Source of the DNA: Chloroflexota bacterium
GTDB taxonomy: Bacteria; Chloroflexota; Anaerolineae; B4-G1; SLSP01
NCBI GenBank assembly: GCA_019873645.1
Contig: JAIOAX010000004.1
Location: 62,001 to 126,000 of the forward strand
DNA: 64,000 bases
Reading direction: 5' to 3'
Part shown: positions 17,399-25,938 of the stretch, piece by piece
Layout of the letters: each line of letters opens with the position of its first letter
Numbering within the stretch: position 1 is the stretch's first letter
The notes under the pieces: generated by a model
Seen by the model: only the letters and a program-made list of their open reading frames with translations
Told to the model about the DNA's origin: nothing
Databases searched by the model: none
Made by a program: the position numbers and the translations under genes

Positions 17399-19705
17399 TT
17401 AACTTTGCAGGATCATGCGCGCCCGTTCCGGCCACGTCGCAACGTGGGCGCCGCGCAGTCCCCCTTCGCCTAACACCGCCTTAAGTTGCTCAGCAGTGAG
17501 CGCCGCGACTTGCTTGAAACTGCCAATCCCTACGCCGATGAGCAACGCCGCGATCTTGGGGCCAATGCCCTTGATGCGTTGCAGGTCGTCGGGTTCCGCC
17601 GTGCGCATTTCCTCCGGCTCCACCGGCGCCCCGAAAGACACACCTTGCAGTCCGGCCCTCCGCCAGCGATAGTCCTGGGTCAAGGCCTGTCTGAAATCGT
17701 TGTGGACGCCCGGTTTGTTGTCCAACTGCCATTGATCCCCCGTCCAACGGTATAACAGCCCTGCGCAAATCTGCTGCGCCTGGGGGATGCTGTTCCAACG
17801 GTTGATCTCGGCGTACACGGCGCTGACCCAACCGCGCGTATCGTTCACCCAACATTGGTTATGGGGATCGCCGCTGTCAAGGTGATTAATTTCGGTGATG
17901 TAGACGGGCACATGCTTCCACCGGGGAGGAATGTTTTCGATAAAGAGGCGGTAGGTTTGGAAATCGTAATAATGATCGTACAGCGGGTTCTCGCCCTGGC
18001 GGCCAAAAGTGCGCAGGCTGGTAATCGCTTCGATAGAAGGCCCGTGGGTGTAGGCGTGCAAGGCGATGCCATCTAACTCCGTGATGTTGGCGAGCATTAG
18101 CCTGAAATACTCCAACGGGGTATAACGTTTCCAGGGAAGGTAATTGTAAGGATCAATCGCGCCCGGGCACACCACCGCATTGGGCAAGACGGCTTTGATG
18201 CGTGCATAAGTCTTATTGAACGCCTGCGCATAGAGTTCCGGCGTAATGCGTTCCAGGGGATTGTGTTCGCCGCCGGGATGTTCGCGGGGATTGTTTTGTT
18301 CGTTGGCGATCACAATGGTCCAGGTGTAACGATCCGGCGGGAGATCGCGCTTGAGGCATTGTTCGGCAAAACGCGCACATGCCGTCGCAAAACCGTCGTA
18401 GTATTTGGACTCCGGCAAAGTCCCCCCACCCTCATAGCCGTTGTTCAGCCGCACGATGACGCCATAGCCCTGATCCGCCCACTCGCACAGCCACTCCCGG
18501 TACTGAGGAGGAAATGAGACGTTGGGATCATGGCCGACTTGCTCGGTGAACAGGATCCAGCCTTTTTTGTTGATTCCATCATAGAGACGCCGGATGTCCG
18601 ACTTGGTCGCAGGGTCGTTGTGCAAAGCCACCGCATGGATACCGAAGATGTACGGCGAGACGCCGACCGGCAACTCCTTGGGTTGGCTCGGGCGGCGCGC
18701 ATCCATGTCCGAAGGAATATTTAAATACCAGGCGGCCACATAGCCTTCTTGCCCGGCCAGCGTGCGCACACGCAGCCATTGACCGTATTTGCCCACTTTC
18801 GTCACGGTCTCGGCCGGCGCTTCGAGCGATTCCAACAGCGTCGCGTGCGGCAGATAACCGGTAATCGCTTGATCCAGGCCCGGCCCCTGGCGCAATTTCA
18901 AAACATCGTCCGGCGCATTGACCTGCAAACGATGTGCCTCACCACCGGCCGCGCTGCGCTGTCCGGTTGCAGCACCGGTTGCCGCAAATGAAGCCGCACC
19001 GGGCATGTTGACATACAAGGCGGCTACATACCCGGCCTGTCCGTCGGGCGCGCGCACCGAAAGCCACTGGTTGGGCTGCCCCAACTTGCTGCGCGTCACA
19101 TCCCTGGCCTCAAGCGAGCCTACGATGGCGCCATAAGGCAAAGTCGCCAGCACGTCGCCTACAACCGGCGCGCTGCGCAGATTCAACCCGTCCTCGGCGG
19201 TGATTTGCAGGTCGAGCGTGGTCTGCGCTGGTGATGTGGGCTGCGGGGTTGCAGCGGCCGAAGGGACTAAATAGGGATAAGGATCAACGACATCTTTGGG
19301 ATAACGGGTCTCGCCGTTAGCCGTAGCATTGCGTTTTTTCAACGTGAAATGTAAATGGGAGTCGGTTGAATTCCCGGTATTGCCGCTCAAAGCAATCACT
19401 TTTCCCGCCGTGACCTGCTCCCCCGGCGTCACCGTCACCTGGGAAAGGTGTGCGTAGAGGGTCTCGTAATTTCCTCCCTGGTGCTGGACACTCAGATAGA
19501 CGCCATAAGGTGAAGCATTGGGATTCTGATTGACGTAACCAATCACCCCATCGGCGACGGCGTAAACCGGGGTTCCTGTCGGCACCCCCCAATCAATTCC
19601 CTCGTGACCGGGAAACCCAAAAGGCTTATAATTTTCCGGGTGCTCTCCGAATCTTTGGGTAATCGGCGCGTCGCGCCGCGTCGGCCATTGTAGACTGATG
19701 CTCAT
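17399..19705 (-). CDS. M23 peptidase-SH3b-glycosidase-like-HhH multidomain protein
   Basis: Domains of the 768-residue protein: M23 metallopeptidase (H34 in GHEGIDWG, D38, H86, H117/H119 in SHLHF); two SH3b domains (about 165-235, 258-332), each ending QEGYVAAWYLNIP or similar; a TIM-barrel-like region (about 345-680) with paired glutamates in ANEQNNPREHP (E469) and VYITEINH (E605), resembling clan A glycosidases; and a C-terminal helix-hairpin-helix DDLQRIKGIGPKIAALL (about 705-765). These suggest peptidoglycan cleavage. No signal peptide is visible, odd for a wall enzyme. AGAGGAGG precedes ATG 19705. A paralogue is at 39912-42581. Confidence 0.8.
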   Translation of the reverse strand: MSISLQWPTRRDAPITQRFGEHPENYKPFGFPGHEGIDWGVPTGTPVYAVADGVIGYVNQNPNASPYGVYLSVQHQGGNYETLYAHLSQVTVTPGEQVTAGKVIALSGNTGNSTDSHLHFTLKKRNATANGETRYPKDVVDPYPYLVPSAAATPQPTSPAQTTLDLQITAEDGLNLRSAPVVGDVLATLPYGAIVGSLEARDVTRSKLGQPNQWLSVRAPDGQAGYVAALYVNMPGAASFAATGAATGQRSAAGGEAHRLQVNAPDDVLKLRQGPGLDQAITGYLPHATLLESLEAPAETVTKVGKYGQWLRVRTLAGQEGYVAAWYLNIPSDMDARRPSQPKELPVGVSPYIFGIHAVALHNDPATKSDIRRLYDGINKKGWILFTEQVGHDPNVSFPPQYREWLCEWADQGYGVIVRLNNGYEGGGTLPESKYYDGFATACARFAEQCLKRDLPPDRYTWTIVIANEQNNPREHPGGEHNPLERITPELYAQAFNKTYARIKAVLPNAVVCPGAIDPYNYLPWKRYTPLEYFRLMLANITELDGIALHAYTHGPSIEAITSLRTFGRQGENPLYDHYYDFQTYRLFIENIPPRWKHVPVYITEINHLDSGDPHNQCWVNDTRGWVSAVYAEINRWNSIPQAQQICAGLLYRWTGDQWQLDNKPGVHNDFRQALTQDYRWRRAGLQGVSFGAPVEPEEMRTAEPDDLQRIKGIGPKIAALLIGVGIGSFKQVAALTAEQLKAVLGEGGLRGAHVATWPERARMILQS

Positions 19706-19736
19706 CGTAAGCCTCCTCTGTGGTTGAGTCCGGGCG

Positions 19737-20744
19737 TCAGATCGGGATGGTCAATTTCTGACCGATTTTGATCTGATTGGGGTCCTTAATATCGTTTGCA
19801 GCGGCGATTTTCTCTACAGTCGTGCCATAGTGTCTGGCGATGGAATATAACGTCTCATTGCTGGCGACGACATGCTCGACGCCTTTCGGGAAGGCCGGCG
19901 CGTCGGCGGGGATGATCAACTGCTGACCGGGTTTGACATCATAAGGCGGCAGCAACTTGTTGAGTACAATGAGAGTCTGGGGGTCTACGTTATAATAGCG
20001 GGCGATTTTCCATACCCATTCGCCCTCCTTCACCACATGCACTACCTGGGACACGGCGGGCGCCCCGCCGGGGATGATCAACTGCTGACCGGGTTTGAGA
20101 TCGTCCGGATTGGTCAGCCTGTTGGCCTTAATAATGGCCTGCGGATCCACCTTGCGAAAGCGCGCCTGCAAACGGCCCGGCAACAGCGGCGCGTAGGGGT
20201 CGAGTTCGGCGATGTGGTCTTCACGCATCGCCAGGGTCACGCCCAGGTTGGGGATATTCTCCAGAGCTTGCCGCAACTGCACGCAGAAGTCATGGGCTTC
20301 GCGCCAACGTTCGCGGTGAGTGGTAAACAGTTCTTCAAATTGATCGAGGACCAGTAAAGGTGGTTTATCGGTACAGCAGCGGGTTTTGAGGAAAGACAGC
20401 AGGGTTTGATCAAGCAAGGTTTCCGGCGTCACATCTGTGTTAGCCAGCCCCATTAAGGCGCTGAAGACAAAGATGTTGGGCACCCGGTCGGGATCAACGC
20501 CGGGCGGCAGGTCGCCGCCCACCCGCGTCACAGGCAAGACGTCCAGGCCCTTGTCTTCCAACAGCGGGATGACCCGCGCGTTGAGGAGCGAGGTTTTTCC
20601 CGCGCCGGATTGGGCGTAGAACAACAACACCCGCTCGGCCAGCATCAAGGCCAGCAAATCGCGCGCTTCGCGTCCACGCCCGAAAAACTTCTCGCGGTCG
20701 GAACGTTCGTAAGGTCGCGGGCCAACATAGGGGTTGTTCTGCAT
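19737..20744 (-). CDS. nSTAND-type ATPase fragment fused to LysM repeats
   Basis: The 335-residue product starts NPYVGPRPYERSDREKFFGR, the usual opening of nSTAND NTPases, with Walker A AQSGAGKTS (44-52) and Walker B LLVLDQFEELF (130-140). It reaches AMREDHIAELDPYAPLLPGRLQARFR, where the family normally continues with its winged-helix part. Instead the frame switches at about residue 197 to KVDPQAIIKAN, the second half of a LysM domain, followed by two full LysM domains ending QKLTIPI. LysM binds GlcNAc polymers. ATG 20744 has GGAGG six bases upstream. It is first in the cluster, with 31 bp to the M23 gene. Confidence 0.8.
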   Translation of the reverse strand: MQNNPYVGPRPYERSDREKFFGRGREARDLLALMLAERVLLFYAQSGAGKTSLLNARVIPLLEDKGLDVLPVTRVGGDLPPGVDPDRVPNIFVFSALMGLANTDVTPETLLDQTLLSFLKTRCCTDKPPLLVLDQFEELFTTHRERWREAHDFCVQLRQALENIPNLGVTLAMREDHIAELDPYAPLLPGRLQARFRKVDPQAIIKANRLTNPDDLKPGQQLIIPGGAPAVSQVVHVVKEGEWVWKIARYYNVDPQTLIVLNKLLPPYDVKPGQQLIIPADAPAFPKGVEHVVASNETLYSIARHYGTTVEKIAAANDIKDPNQIKIGQKLTIPI

Positions 20745-20948
20745 ACCCGGCCTCCACCAGCAAGGTAACGAGGTCTTCTCAGGGTGATGCACCCGTCCAC
20801 ACCCATCTGCACAAAGTTCAGGAGACAACTTCGGCTAACTATCGAAAAGCCGGGGGCAGTGAGCCGAGAGCCAAAATCAACGGATCAGAGTACTGAGGAA
20901 AAAACCTTGCTGGGTTAGATGGCCGGATGTTGGCATGTCTACATTTTC

Positions 20949-20977
20949 ATTTTATACCAGATTTTGAGAAACGTCAA
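20949..20977 (-). promoter_or_regulatory. Promoter of the nSTAND-LysM cluster
   Basis: Minus-strand TTGACG (20977-20972), 17 bp, TAAAAT (20954-20949); TATAAA overlaps at 15-bp spacing. Confidence 0.5.
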
Positions 20978-21078
20978 GTCTTATAGCGGGTTTTCTTTCA
21001 AAAAAACTTGTCTCTGCGCGGGCACGGTCAGGAGGCCGGGCCAAGCCGTTCCGCATCATTTGTCCTGGACGCCATAGT

Positions 21079-21106
21079 TTGTTTTTTCCCCCGTTGCCAT
21101 TATAAT
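21079..21106 (+). promoter_or_regulatory. pstS promoter
   Basis: TTGTTT (21079-21084), 16 bp, TATAAT (21101-21106). The -10 ends 8 bp before the GTG at 21115, so transcription could begin at or next to the start codon. Confidence 0.5.
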
Positions 21107-21114
21107 GTCCTATT

Positions 21115-22017
21115 GTGCGAAACAAGGACACACTCTCAACGATGAGACGGATCGCGCTTCTCTTAATAGGGTTGGCGCTTGTCGGCTGTGGTCAACGCCC
21201 CCCGCAGACCACTGCTGAGCATAGCGTTTCGGCGACCATTCAGAACAAAGGCTCCGATACGCTGGTGAATCTGGCCTTAGCCTGGGCCGAACAGTATCAG
21301 GTCGTCAGACCTGATGTACGCATTGCCGTCACCGGTGGGGGGTCGGGGACCGGCATCGCCGCCCTCATCAACGGTACGGTGGACATCGCCAATGCCTCGC
21401 GCCAGATCAAGGCCGAGGAACTGGAATCCGCGCGCGCCAACGGCATCGAGCCGGTCGAGTTTGTGGTGGCCCGCGACGCCATCGCCATCATCGTTCACCC
21501 CAGCAATCCCGTCAACGAGCTGACGCTCCAGCAAATCTCCGACATCTACAGCGGCAAGATCACCAACTGGAGCGAAGTGGGCGGCGAAGACCGCCCCATT
21601 GTGCTGCTCTCGCGTGAAACCAACTCCGGCACCCACGTCTACTTCCTGGAAGAAGTAATCCGCTTAGGGCAAAAGAACAACAAGACGCTTTTCTCGCCGG
21701 ACACGCTGTTGCTGCCCTCCTCCGAAGGCATCGGCGCAGAAGTACGTCAGAATCCCAACGCCATCGGCTACGACGGGCTGGGTTACGTCACGCCGGATAT
21801 GAAGACAATTGCCGTGAGCCGTGGGCCGGGGCAGCCTTACTATCCGCCGACCGCTGAGACGGTCAATGCCGGTTTGTATCCCATCGCCCGCGATTTGTAT
21901 ATGTACACTGCCGGGGAACCCCAAGGCCAGATCAAAACCTATCTGGAATGGATCCTCAGTCCAGAAGCGCAACAAATCGTTTTGGAATTGGGTTTCGTGC
22001 CGGTGGCTACCGAATAA
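21115..22017 (+). CDS. pstS: Phosphate-binding lipoprotein PstS
   Basis: This is the periplasmic-type (here lipid-anchored) Pi receptor of the Pst importer. RRIALLLIGLALVGCG is a lipoprotein signal with lipobox LVGC. Pi-binding motifs are GSDTLVNL, GGGSGTGIAALINGTVDIANASR and SRETNSGTHVYF. About 300 residues, normal length. Start choice: GTG 21115, which may be leaderless, or ATG 21142, which has AAGGA 14 bp upstream. First gene of pstSCAB. No PhoU or PhoB gene lies nearby, and I did not find a convincing Pho box. Confidence 0.93.
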   Translation: MRNKDTLSTMRRIALLLIGLALVGCGQRPPQTTAEHSVSATIQNKGSDTLVNLALAWAEQYQVVRPDVRIAVTGGGSGTGIAALINGTVDIANASRQIKAEELESARANGIEPVEFVVARDAIAIIVHPSNPVNELTLQQISDIYSGKITNWSEVGGEDRPIVLLSRETNSGTHVYFLEEVIRLGQKNNKTLFSPDTLLLPSSEGIGAEVRQNPNAIGYDGLGYVTPDMKTIAVSRGPGQPYYPPTAETVNAGLYPIARDLYMYTAGEPQGQIKTYLEWILSPEAQQIVLELGFVPVATE

Positions 22018-22018
22018 G

Positions 22019-22092
22019 AATTTTATGTCAACGGATTTAACGGATCAAACGGCTCTCCTTCTTGCTGTGAATGAGAATTTTATGTCAACGGA
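22019..22092 (+). repeat. Direct repeat in the pstS-pstC gap
   Basis: AGAATTTTATGTCAACGGA occurs at about 22019 and again at about 22074. The remaining 158-bp gap holds one copy of the GGCCGGTCTCTGACC palindrome. Confidence 0.7.
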
Positions 22093-22111
22093 GAAACGGA
22101 TTTCTTGCTGT

Positions 22112-22128
22112 GGCCGGTCTCTGACCGC
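22112..22128. repeat. Dispersed palindrome GGCCGGTCTCTGACCGC, copy 1
   Basis: CGGTC-TCT-GACCG is self-complementary. Further copies are at 44046-44066 and 57401-57420, each in an intergenic leader. Confidence 0.65.
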
Positions 22129-22175
22129 ACCACCACAGTCCCCTGTCCGTTTAAGGTTTTGTCGAGAGAATTGCT

Positions 22176-23096
22176 ATGACTAACGAGCACGAGGAACAAC
22201 AAAAACGGTCGCTTGCGTGGTCGGAGTTCTTTATTGAACGCGCCATTATGGTCTCCGGCGTTTCGGCGATTGTCCTGGTGGTGTTGATTTTTCTGTTCCT
22301 CATCAAAGAAGGGGTGCCGGCCTTCTTCAAGGTCCCCCTATCGAGCCTGTTGGGGACACGCTGGTATCCTATTGAGAGCTACTTCGGCCTGCTGCCGCTG
22401 GTGATGGGGTCGCTCATCGTGACCATCGGCGCGGCGGTGGTCTCGCTGCCGTTGGGGTTGGCGACGGCCATTTTCATCGCCGAGATCGCGCCAGAGTGGG
22501 TACGCAACATCCTCAAGCCTTTCGTCGAAGTGCTGGCAGGCATTCCTTCGGTCGTCATCGGGTTTATCGGGATGCTGGTTTTCGCGCCGCTTATCCGCGT
22601 CACGCTGGATATTCCCACCGGCCTCACTGCCTTTACCGGCGTGTTGCTCCTGGCGTGGATGGCGCTGCCGACGGTCGTCAGCGTGGCCGAGGATGTGCTC
22701 GATGCCGTCCCCAAGACCTACCGCGACGCCGGCCTGGCGTTGGGGATGACGCGCTGGCAGGTGATCTGGCGCATCGTGCTGCCCGCCGGCCGCTCCGGCG
22801 TGCTGATGGCGTTGATGTTGGGGGTGGGCCGCGCCATCGGCGAGACGATGACCGTGATGATGGTCACCGGTAACGCCGCGCGGGTCCCTGTGGGGCTGCG
22901 CGATTTCTTTATGCCGGTGCGCACAATGACGGCGACCATCGCCGCCGAGATGGGCGAGGTGGCGCAGGGCAGCCCCCATTACCACGTGCTCTTCGCCGTA
23001 GGCTTGACGTTGTTCATCATCACTTTCATCGTGAATATGGCTGCGGCCTCGGTCGTTTTCCGACAGGTCAAACGTGCGGAGCGGATGTTAGCATGA
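22176..23096 (+). CDS. pstC: Phosphate ABC transporter permease PstC
   Basis: The 306-residue inner-membrane permease has six predicted TM segments and the ABC-permease EAA loop YRDAGLALGMTRWQVIWRIVLPAGRSG (its core is DAGLALGMTRWQ). It has the N-terminal long periplasmic loop SSLLGTRWYPIESYFG typical of PstC. It forms the Pi channel with PstA; pstA overlaps its stop by 4 bp (ATGA), indicating translational coupling. Confidence 0.95.
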   Translation: MTNEHEEQQKRSLAWSEFFIERAIMVSGVSAIVLVVLIFLFLIKEGVPAFFKVPLSSLLGTRWYPIESYFGLLPLVMGSLIVTIGAAVVSLPLGLATAIFIAEIAPEWVRNILKPFVEVLAGIPSVVIGFIGMLVFAPLIRVTLDIPTGLTAFTGVLLLAWMALPTVVSVAEDVLDAVPKTYRDAGLALGMTRWQVIWRIVLPAGRSGVLMALMLGVGRAIGETMTVMMVTGNAARVPVGLRDFFMPVRTMTATIAAEMGEVAQGSPHYHVLFAVGLTLFIITFIVNMAAASVVFRQVKRAERMLA

Positions 23097-23962
23097 CCTC
23101 CACGAAATTGCCTCGCTTATCCCGCCAGACGGCGCAACGGATTGCGTTCGCGCTTATCTCGCTGGCGGCATTCGTCGTCGTCGTCCCCATCTTCCTGATT
23201 GTCGGGTACATCGTGTATCAAGGCGCAAGCGCGCTTAGTTGGGAATTCCTCACCGCGTTTCCGCATAATGGGATGAAGGCCGGCGGGTTGCTCCCCGCCA
23301 TCGTCGGAACGCTGTGGCTCACCTTTGGCACGGCGATTGTCGCCGTTCCTATCGGCATCGGCGCGGCCATTTATCTTTCTGAATATGCGCAGGATAATAC
23401 TCTCACCCGCGCCATCCGTGTCGCCATTATCAACCTGGCAGGCATCCCCTCAGTGGTCTACGGCCTTTTTGGACTGGGGCTGTTCGTCATTTTCCTCAAT
23501 TTTGGGACGTCCATCCTGGCCGGATCGCTCACGCTGGGGATTATGACGCTGCCGGTCATCATCAGCACGGCAGAAGAGGCGTTGCGTGCCGTACCCCAAT
23601 CGTTCCGCCTGGTCAGCATCAGTTTGGGCGGAACGCGCTGGCAAACCATCCGACGGATCGTGCTGCCGCAGGCGCTGCCGGGCATCCTTACCGGCGTGAT
23701 CCTGGGGCTGGAGCGTGCTGCCGGGGAAACCGCGCCCATTCTGTTCACCGTGGCGGCGTTTTTCCTGCCGCGCCTGCCCAAGTCCGTTTTCGATCAAACG
23801 ATGGCGCTGCCCTACCATCTCTTCGTCATCAGCACCCAGGTGCCGGGGATGCCGATCCACATTCAATATGGGACAGCGTTGGTGTTGCTGATCTTCGTGC
23901 TCTCGATGAACCTCGTCGCCACGCTCATCCGCAACCATTATCGCAAACAAAGGTTCTGGTAA
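23093..23962 (+). CDS. pstA: Phosphate ABC transporter permease PstA
   Basis: This 289-residue permease has SWEFLTAFPHNGMKAGGLLPAIVGT near the N-terminus, the PstA opening, and an EAA loop (FRLVSISLGGTRWQTIRRIVLPQ) near 170. The last helix ends in a basic tail. It pairs with PstC and is followed after 6 bp by the ATPase gene. Confidence 0.95.
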   Translation: MTSTKLPRLSRQTAQRIAFALISLAAFVVVVPIFLIVGYIVYQGASALSWEFLTAFPHNGMKAGGLLPAIVGTLWLTFGTAIVAVPIGIGAAIYLSEYAQDNTLTRAIRVAIINLAGIPSVVYGLFGLGLFVIFLNFGTSILAGSLTLGIMTLPVIISTAEEALRAVPQSFRLVSISLGGTRWQTIRRIVLPQALPGILTGVILGLERAAGETAPILFTVAAFFLPRLPKSVFDQTMALPYHLFVISTQVPGMPIHIQYGTALVLLIFVLSMNLVATLIRNHYRKQRFW

Positions 23963-23968
23963 CTGACC

Positions 23969-24733
23969 ATGGCCGCCGATGTCAAAATCCGCATTGAGAA
24001 CTTCGGGCTGCGCTACTCCGATGGCACGGAGAGCCTGCACGCCATCACACTCGACATCTACGCGAATCAGATCAACGTGCTTTTTGGCCCGGCCGGCGGC
24101 GGCAAGAGCACCCTCCTGCGGGCGATGAACCGCCTGAACGATCTGACGGATGTGGTTGAACAGACCGGCCGCATTTTGCTGGACGGCGAAGACATTACCC
24201 GGCCGACTTACGATGTAGTGCGTTTACGACGGCGTGTGGGTATCGTTTTCGCGCGCCCGGTCCCCCTGCCGCTGAGCATCTACCGCAACATCACCTACGG
24301 CCTGGAACTGGCCGGCGTGCGCGACCGGGCCACACTCGACGCTGCCGTGACGCGCTCGCTGCAACAAGCCGCGCTGTGGGATGAAGTTCACGACCGCCTG
24401 GGAGATCCCGCGCACGCGCTTTCCGGCGGACAGCAACAACGGCTGTGCCTGGCGCGCGTGCTCGCGCTGCAACCGGAGGTTATCCTGCTGGACGAACCCA
24501 CCTCCGGCCTGGATCCCATCTCCACGGCCAAAATCGAAGCGACGATGCAGGAGTTGAAATCCAGCTACACCTTCGTCATCGTGCCGCACAGCGTCCAGCA
24601 GGCCGCGCGCGTGGCCGACTGGGCGGCGTTCTTCCTGCAAGGAGAACTGATCGAGCATGGCATAGGGCGTGACATCTTCCTCAAGCCCAGGTATCCCAAA
24701 ACAGAAGAGTACATCACCGGGCGGTTCGGATAA
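23969..24733 (+). CDS. pstB: Phosphate ABC transporter ATPase PstB, atypical Q-loop
   Basis: The 254-residue ABC ATPase has Walker A GPAGGGKST (40-48), signature LSGGQQQR (151-158), Walker B VILLDEP with the catalytic Glu, and H-loop His207 in IVPHSVQQAAR. In PstB the Q-loop normally reads VFQKPNPFPMSI; here it is VFARPVPLPLSI, so the conserved Gln is Ala95. This is an unusual loss in the element coupling ATPase to permease. Gene order pstSCAB and MNRLNDL (usual in PstB) support the assignment. Confidence 0.9.
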   Translation: MAADVKIRIENFGLRYSDGTESLHAITLDIYANQINVLFGPAGGGKSTLLRAMNRLNDLTDVVEQTGRILLDGEDITRPTYDVVRLRRRVGIVFARPVPLPLSIYRNITYGLELAGVRDRATLDAAVTRSLQQAALWDEVHDRLGDPAHALSGGQQQRLCLARVLALQPEVILLDEPTSGLDPISTAKIEATMQELKSSYTFVIVPHSVQQAARVADWAAFFLQGELIEHGIGRDIFLKPRYPKTEEYITGRFG

Positions 24734-24740
24734 AAAACAG

Positions 24741-24813
24741 GGATTGGGGATTAGGAATTGGAGATTAGGGTTGCCTAATCTCCAATCACCAATCCCTAAT
24801 CCCCCACCTCTGC
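24741..24813 (+). repeat. Heptad repeat (GGGGATT) arranged as inverted arms, ROK gene leader
   Basis: GGGGATTAGG-type 7-mers are followed by their complement (CCAATCCCTAATCCCC), so the array folds into a long imperfect hairpin between pstB and the ROK kinase gene. It could also terminate the pst operon. Confidence 0.75.
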
Positions 24814-24823
24814 TGGAGGCAAT

Positions 24824-25714
24824 ATGAACCTATTCGGCGGGATTGAAGCAGGCGGCACCAAGTTTGTTTGCGCAGTGGGCAGCGGCCCCGACAATATCGT
24901 GGATGAGATTCGGTTTCCGACGACGACGCCGGAAGAAACCATCGGGCGGACGGTTGACTTCTTTCGCAGCGTGCTGGCGCGAGGGATGACGCTGCGCGCG
25001 GTAGGCATCGCGTCGTTCGGGCCGGTGGACCCTAACCCGCGCTCGCCCACATGGGGTTACATCACCTCAACACCCAAAGCGGGCTGGCTTAACACACCTT
25101 TCGCCGGCCCGGTACGCGACGCGCTCGGCGTGCCCGTCGGCTTCGATACGGATGTCAACGGGGCGGCGCTCGGCGAGGGCACATGGGGCGCAGCGCAGGG
25201 GCTGGATACGTTCATCTACCTCACCATCGGCACGGGGATCGGCGGCGGGGCGATGGTCGAGGGGCGTCTGTTGCACGGCCTGATGCACACCGAAATGGGC
25301 CATATCCGCCTGCCGCACGACTTCGACGTGGACCCCTTCCCCGGCCACTGCCCCTACCACGACGATTGCTTCGAGGGGCTGGCCAACGGCCCGGCGATCG
25401 AAGCCCGCTGGGGGCAACGCGCCGAAACGCTCCCCCCAGACCATCCGGCGTGGGCCTTGGAGGCGCACTACATCGGGCTGGCGTGCGCCAATTTCGTCGT
25501 CACGCTCTGCCCACAGCGCATCATCCTCGGCGGCGGCGTGATGCAACAGGGACACCTGTTTCCCATGATCCGCCGTGAGGTGCGGACCTTGCTCAACGGT
25601 TATGTCCGTGTCCCTGAAATCCTTAGCGACATTGACGCCTACATCGTCCCGCCGGGTCTGGGCAACCGCGCGGGGGTCCTGGGAGCCATCGCTCTGGCGA
25701 TGCAAGCCATATAA
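24824..25714 (+). CDS. ROK family sugar kinase, fructokinase-like
   Basis: The 296-residue protein has the ROK pattern: [15 protein letters not shown] (phosphate loop), [26 protein letters not shown] with the catalytic Asp, TIGTGIGGG, and the zinc site H...[16 protein letters not shown] (about 170-190). The [14 protein letters not shown] segment matches fructokinases of this group. Likely reaction: ATP-dependent phosphorylation of fructose (or mannose) in the cytoplasm. GGAGG precedes ATG 24824. Its last nine codons are duplicated just downstream. Confidence 0.88.
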   Translation: MNLFGGIEAGGTKFVCAVGSGPDNIVDEIRFPTTTPEETIGRTVDFFRSVLARGMTLRAVGIASFGPVDPNPRSPTWGYITSTPKAGWLNTPFAGPVRDALGVPVGFDTDVNGAALGEGTWGAAQGLDTFIYLTIGTGIGGGAMVEGRLLHGLMHTEMGHIRLPHDFDVDPFPGHCPYHDDCFEGLANGPAIEARWGQRAETLPPDHPAWALEAHYIGLACANFVVTLCPQRIILGGGVMQQGHLFPMIRREVRTLLNGYVRVPEILSDIDAYIVPPGLGNRAGVLGAIALAMQAI

Positions 25715-25880
25715 CAACCACGAATCCTCACGCATCAACACGCATTGGATTCTCCATTCGTGAAAATTCGTGCAGATTCGTGGCTATCGTTCTGACAATG
25801 CAAGCCATATAGCAACCACGAATCCTCACGCATCAACACGCATTGGATTCTCATTCGTGAAAATTCGTGCAGATTCGTGG
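25685..25880 (+). repeat. 98-bp tandem duplication spanning the ROK gene end
   Basis: Unit 1 (25685-25782) includes the last nine codons of the ROK gene (AIALAMQAI) plus CACGAATC repeats. Unit 2 (25783-25880) repeats all of it with AIVLTMQAI and a TAG stop. The copies are about 90 percent identical. Confidence 0.85.
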
Positions 25881-25938
25881 TTCATTTGTTATTGGCTCAA
25901 ACAATGCTCCGCAAACACCGCTAATCCAAAATCCAAAA

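Larger units (their letters stand above)
20745..21114. other. Divergent intergenic region, nSTAND-LysM / pstS
   Basis: This 370-bp gap holds no gene I can support. It contains two divergent promoters (listed separately) and a long leader of about 200 bp in front of the nSTAND-LysM gene. Confidence 0.6.
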
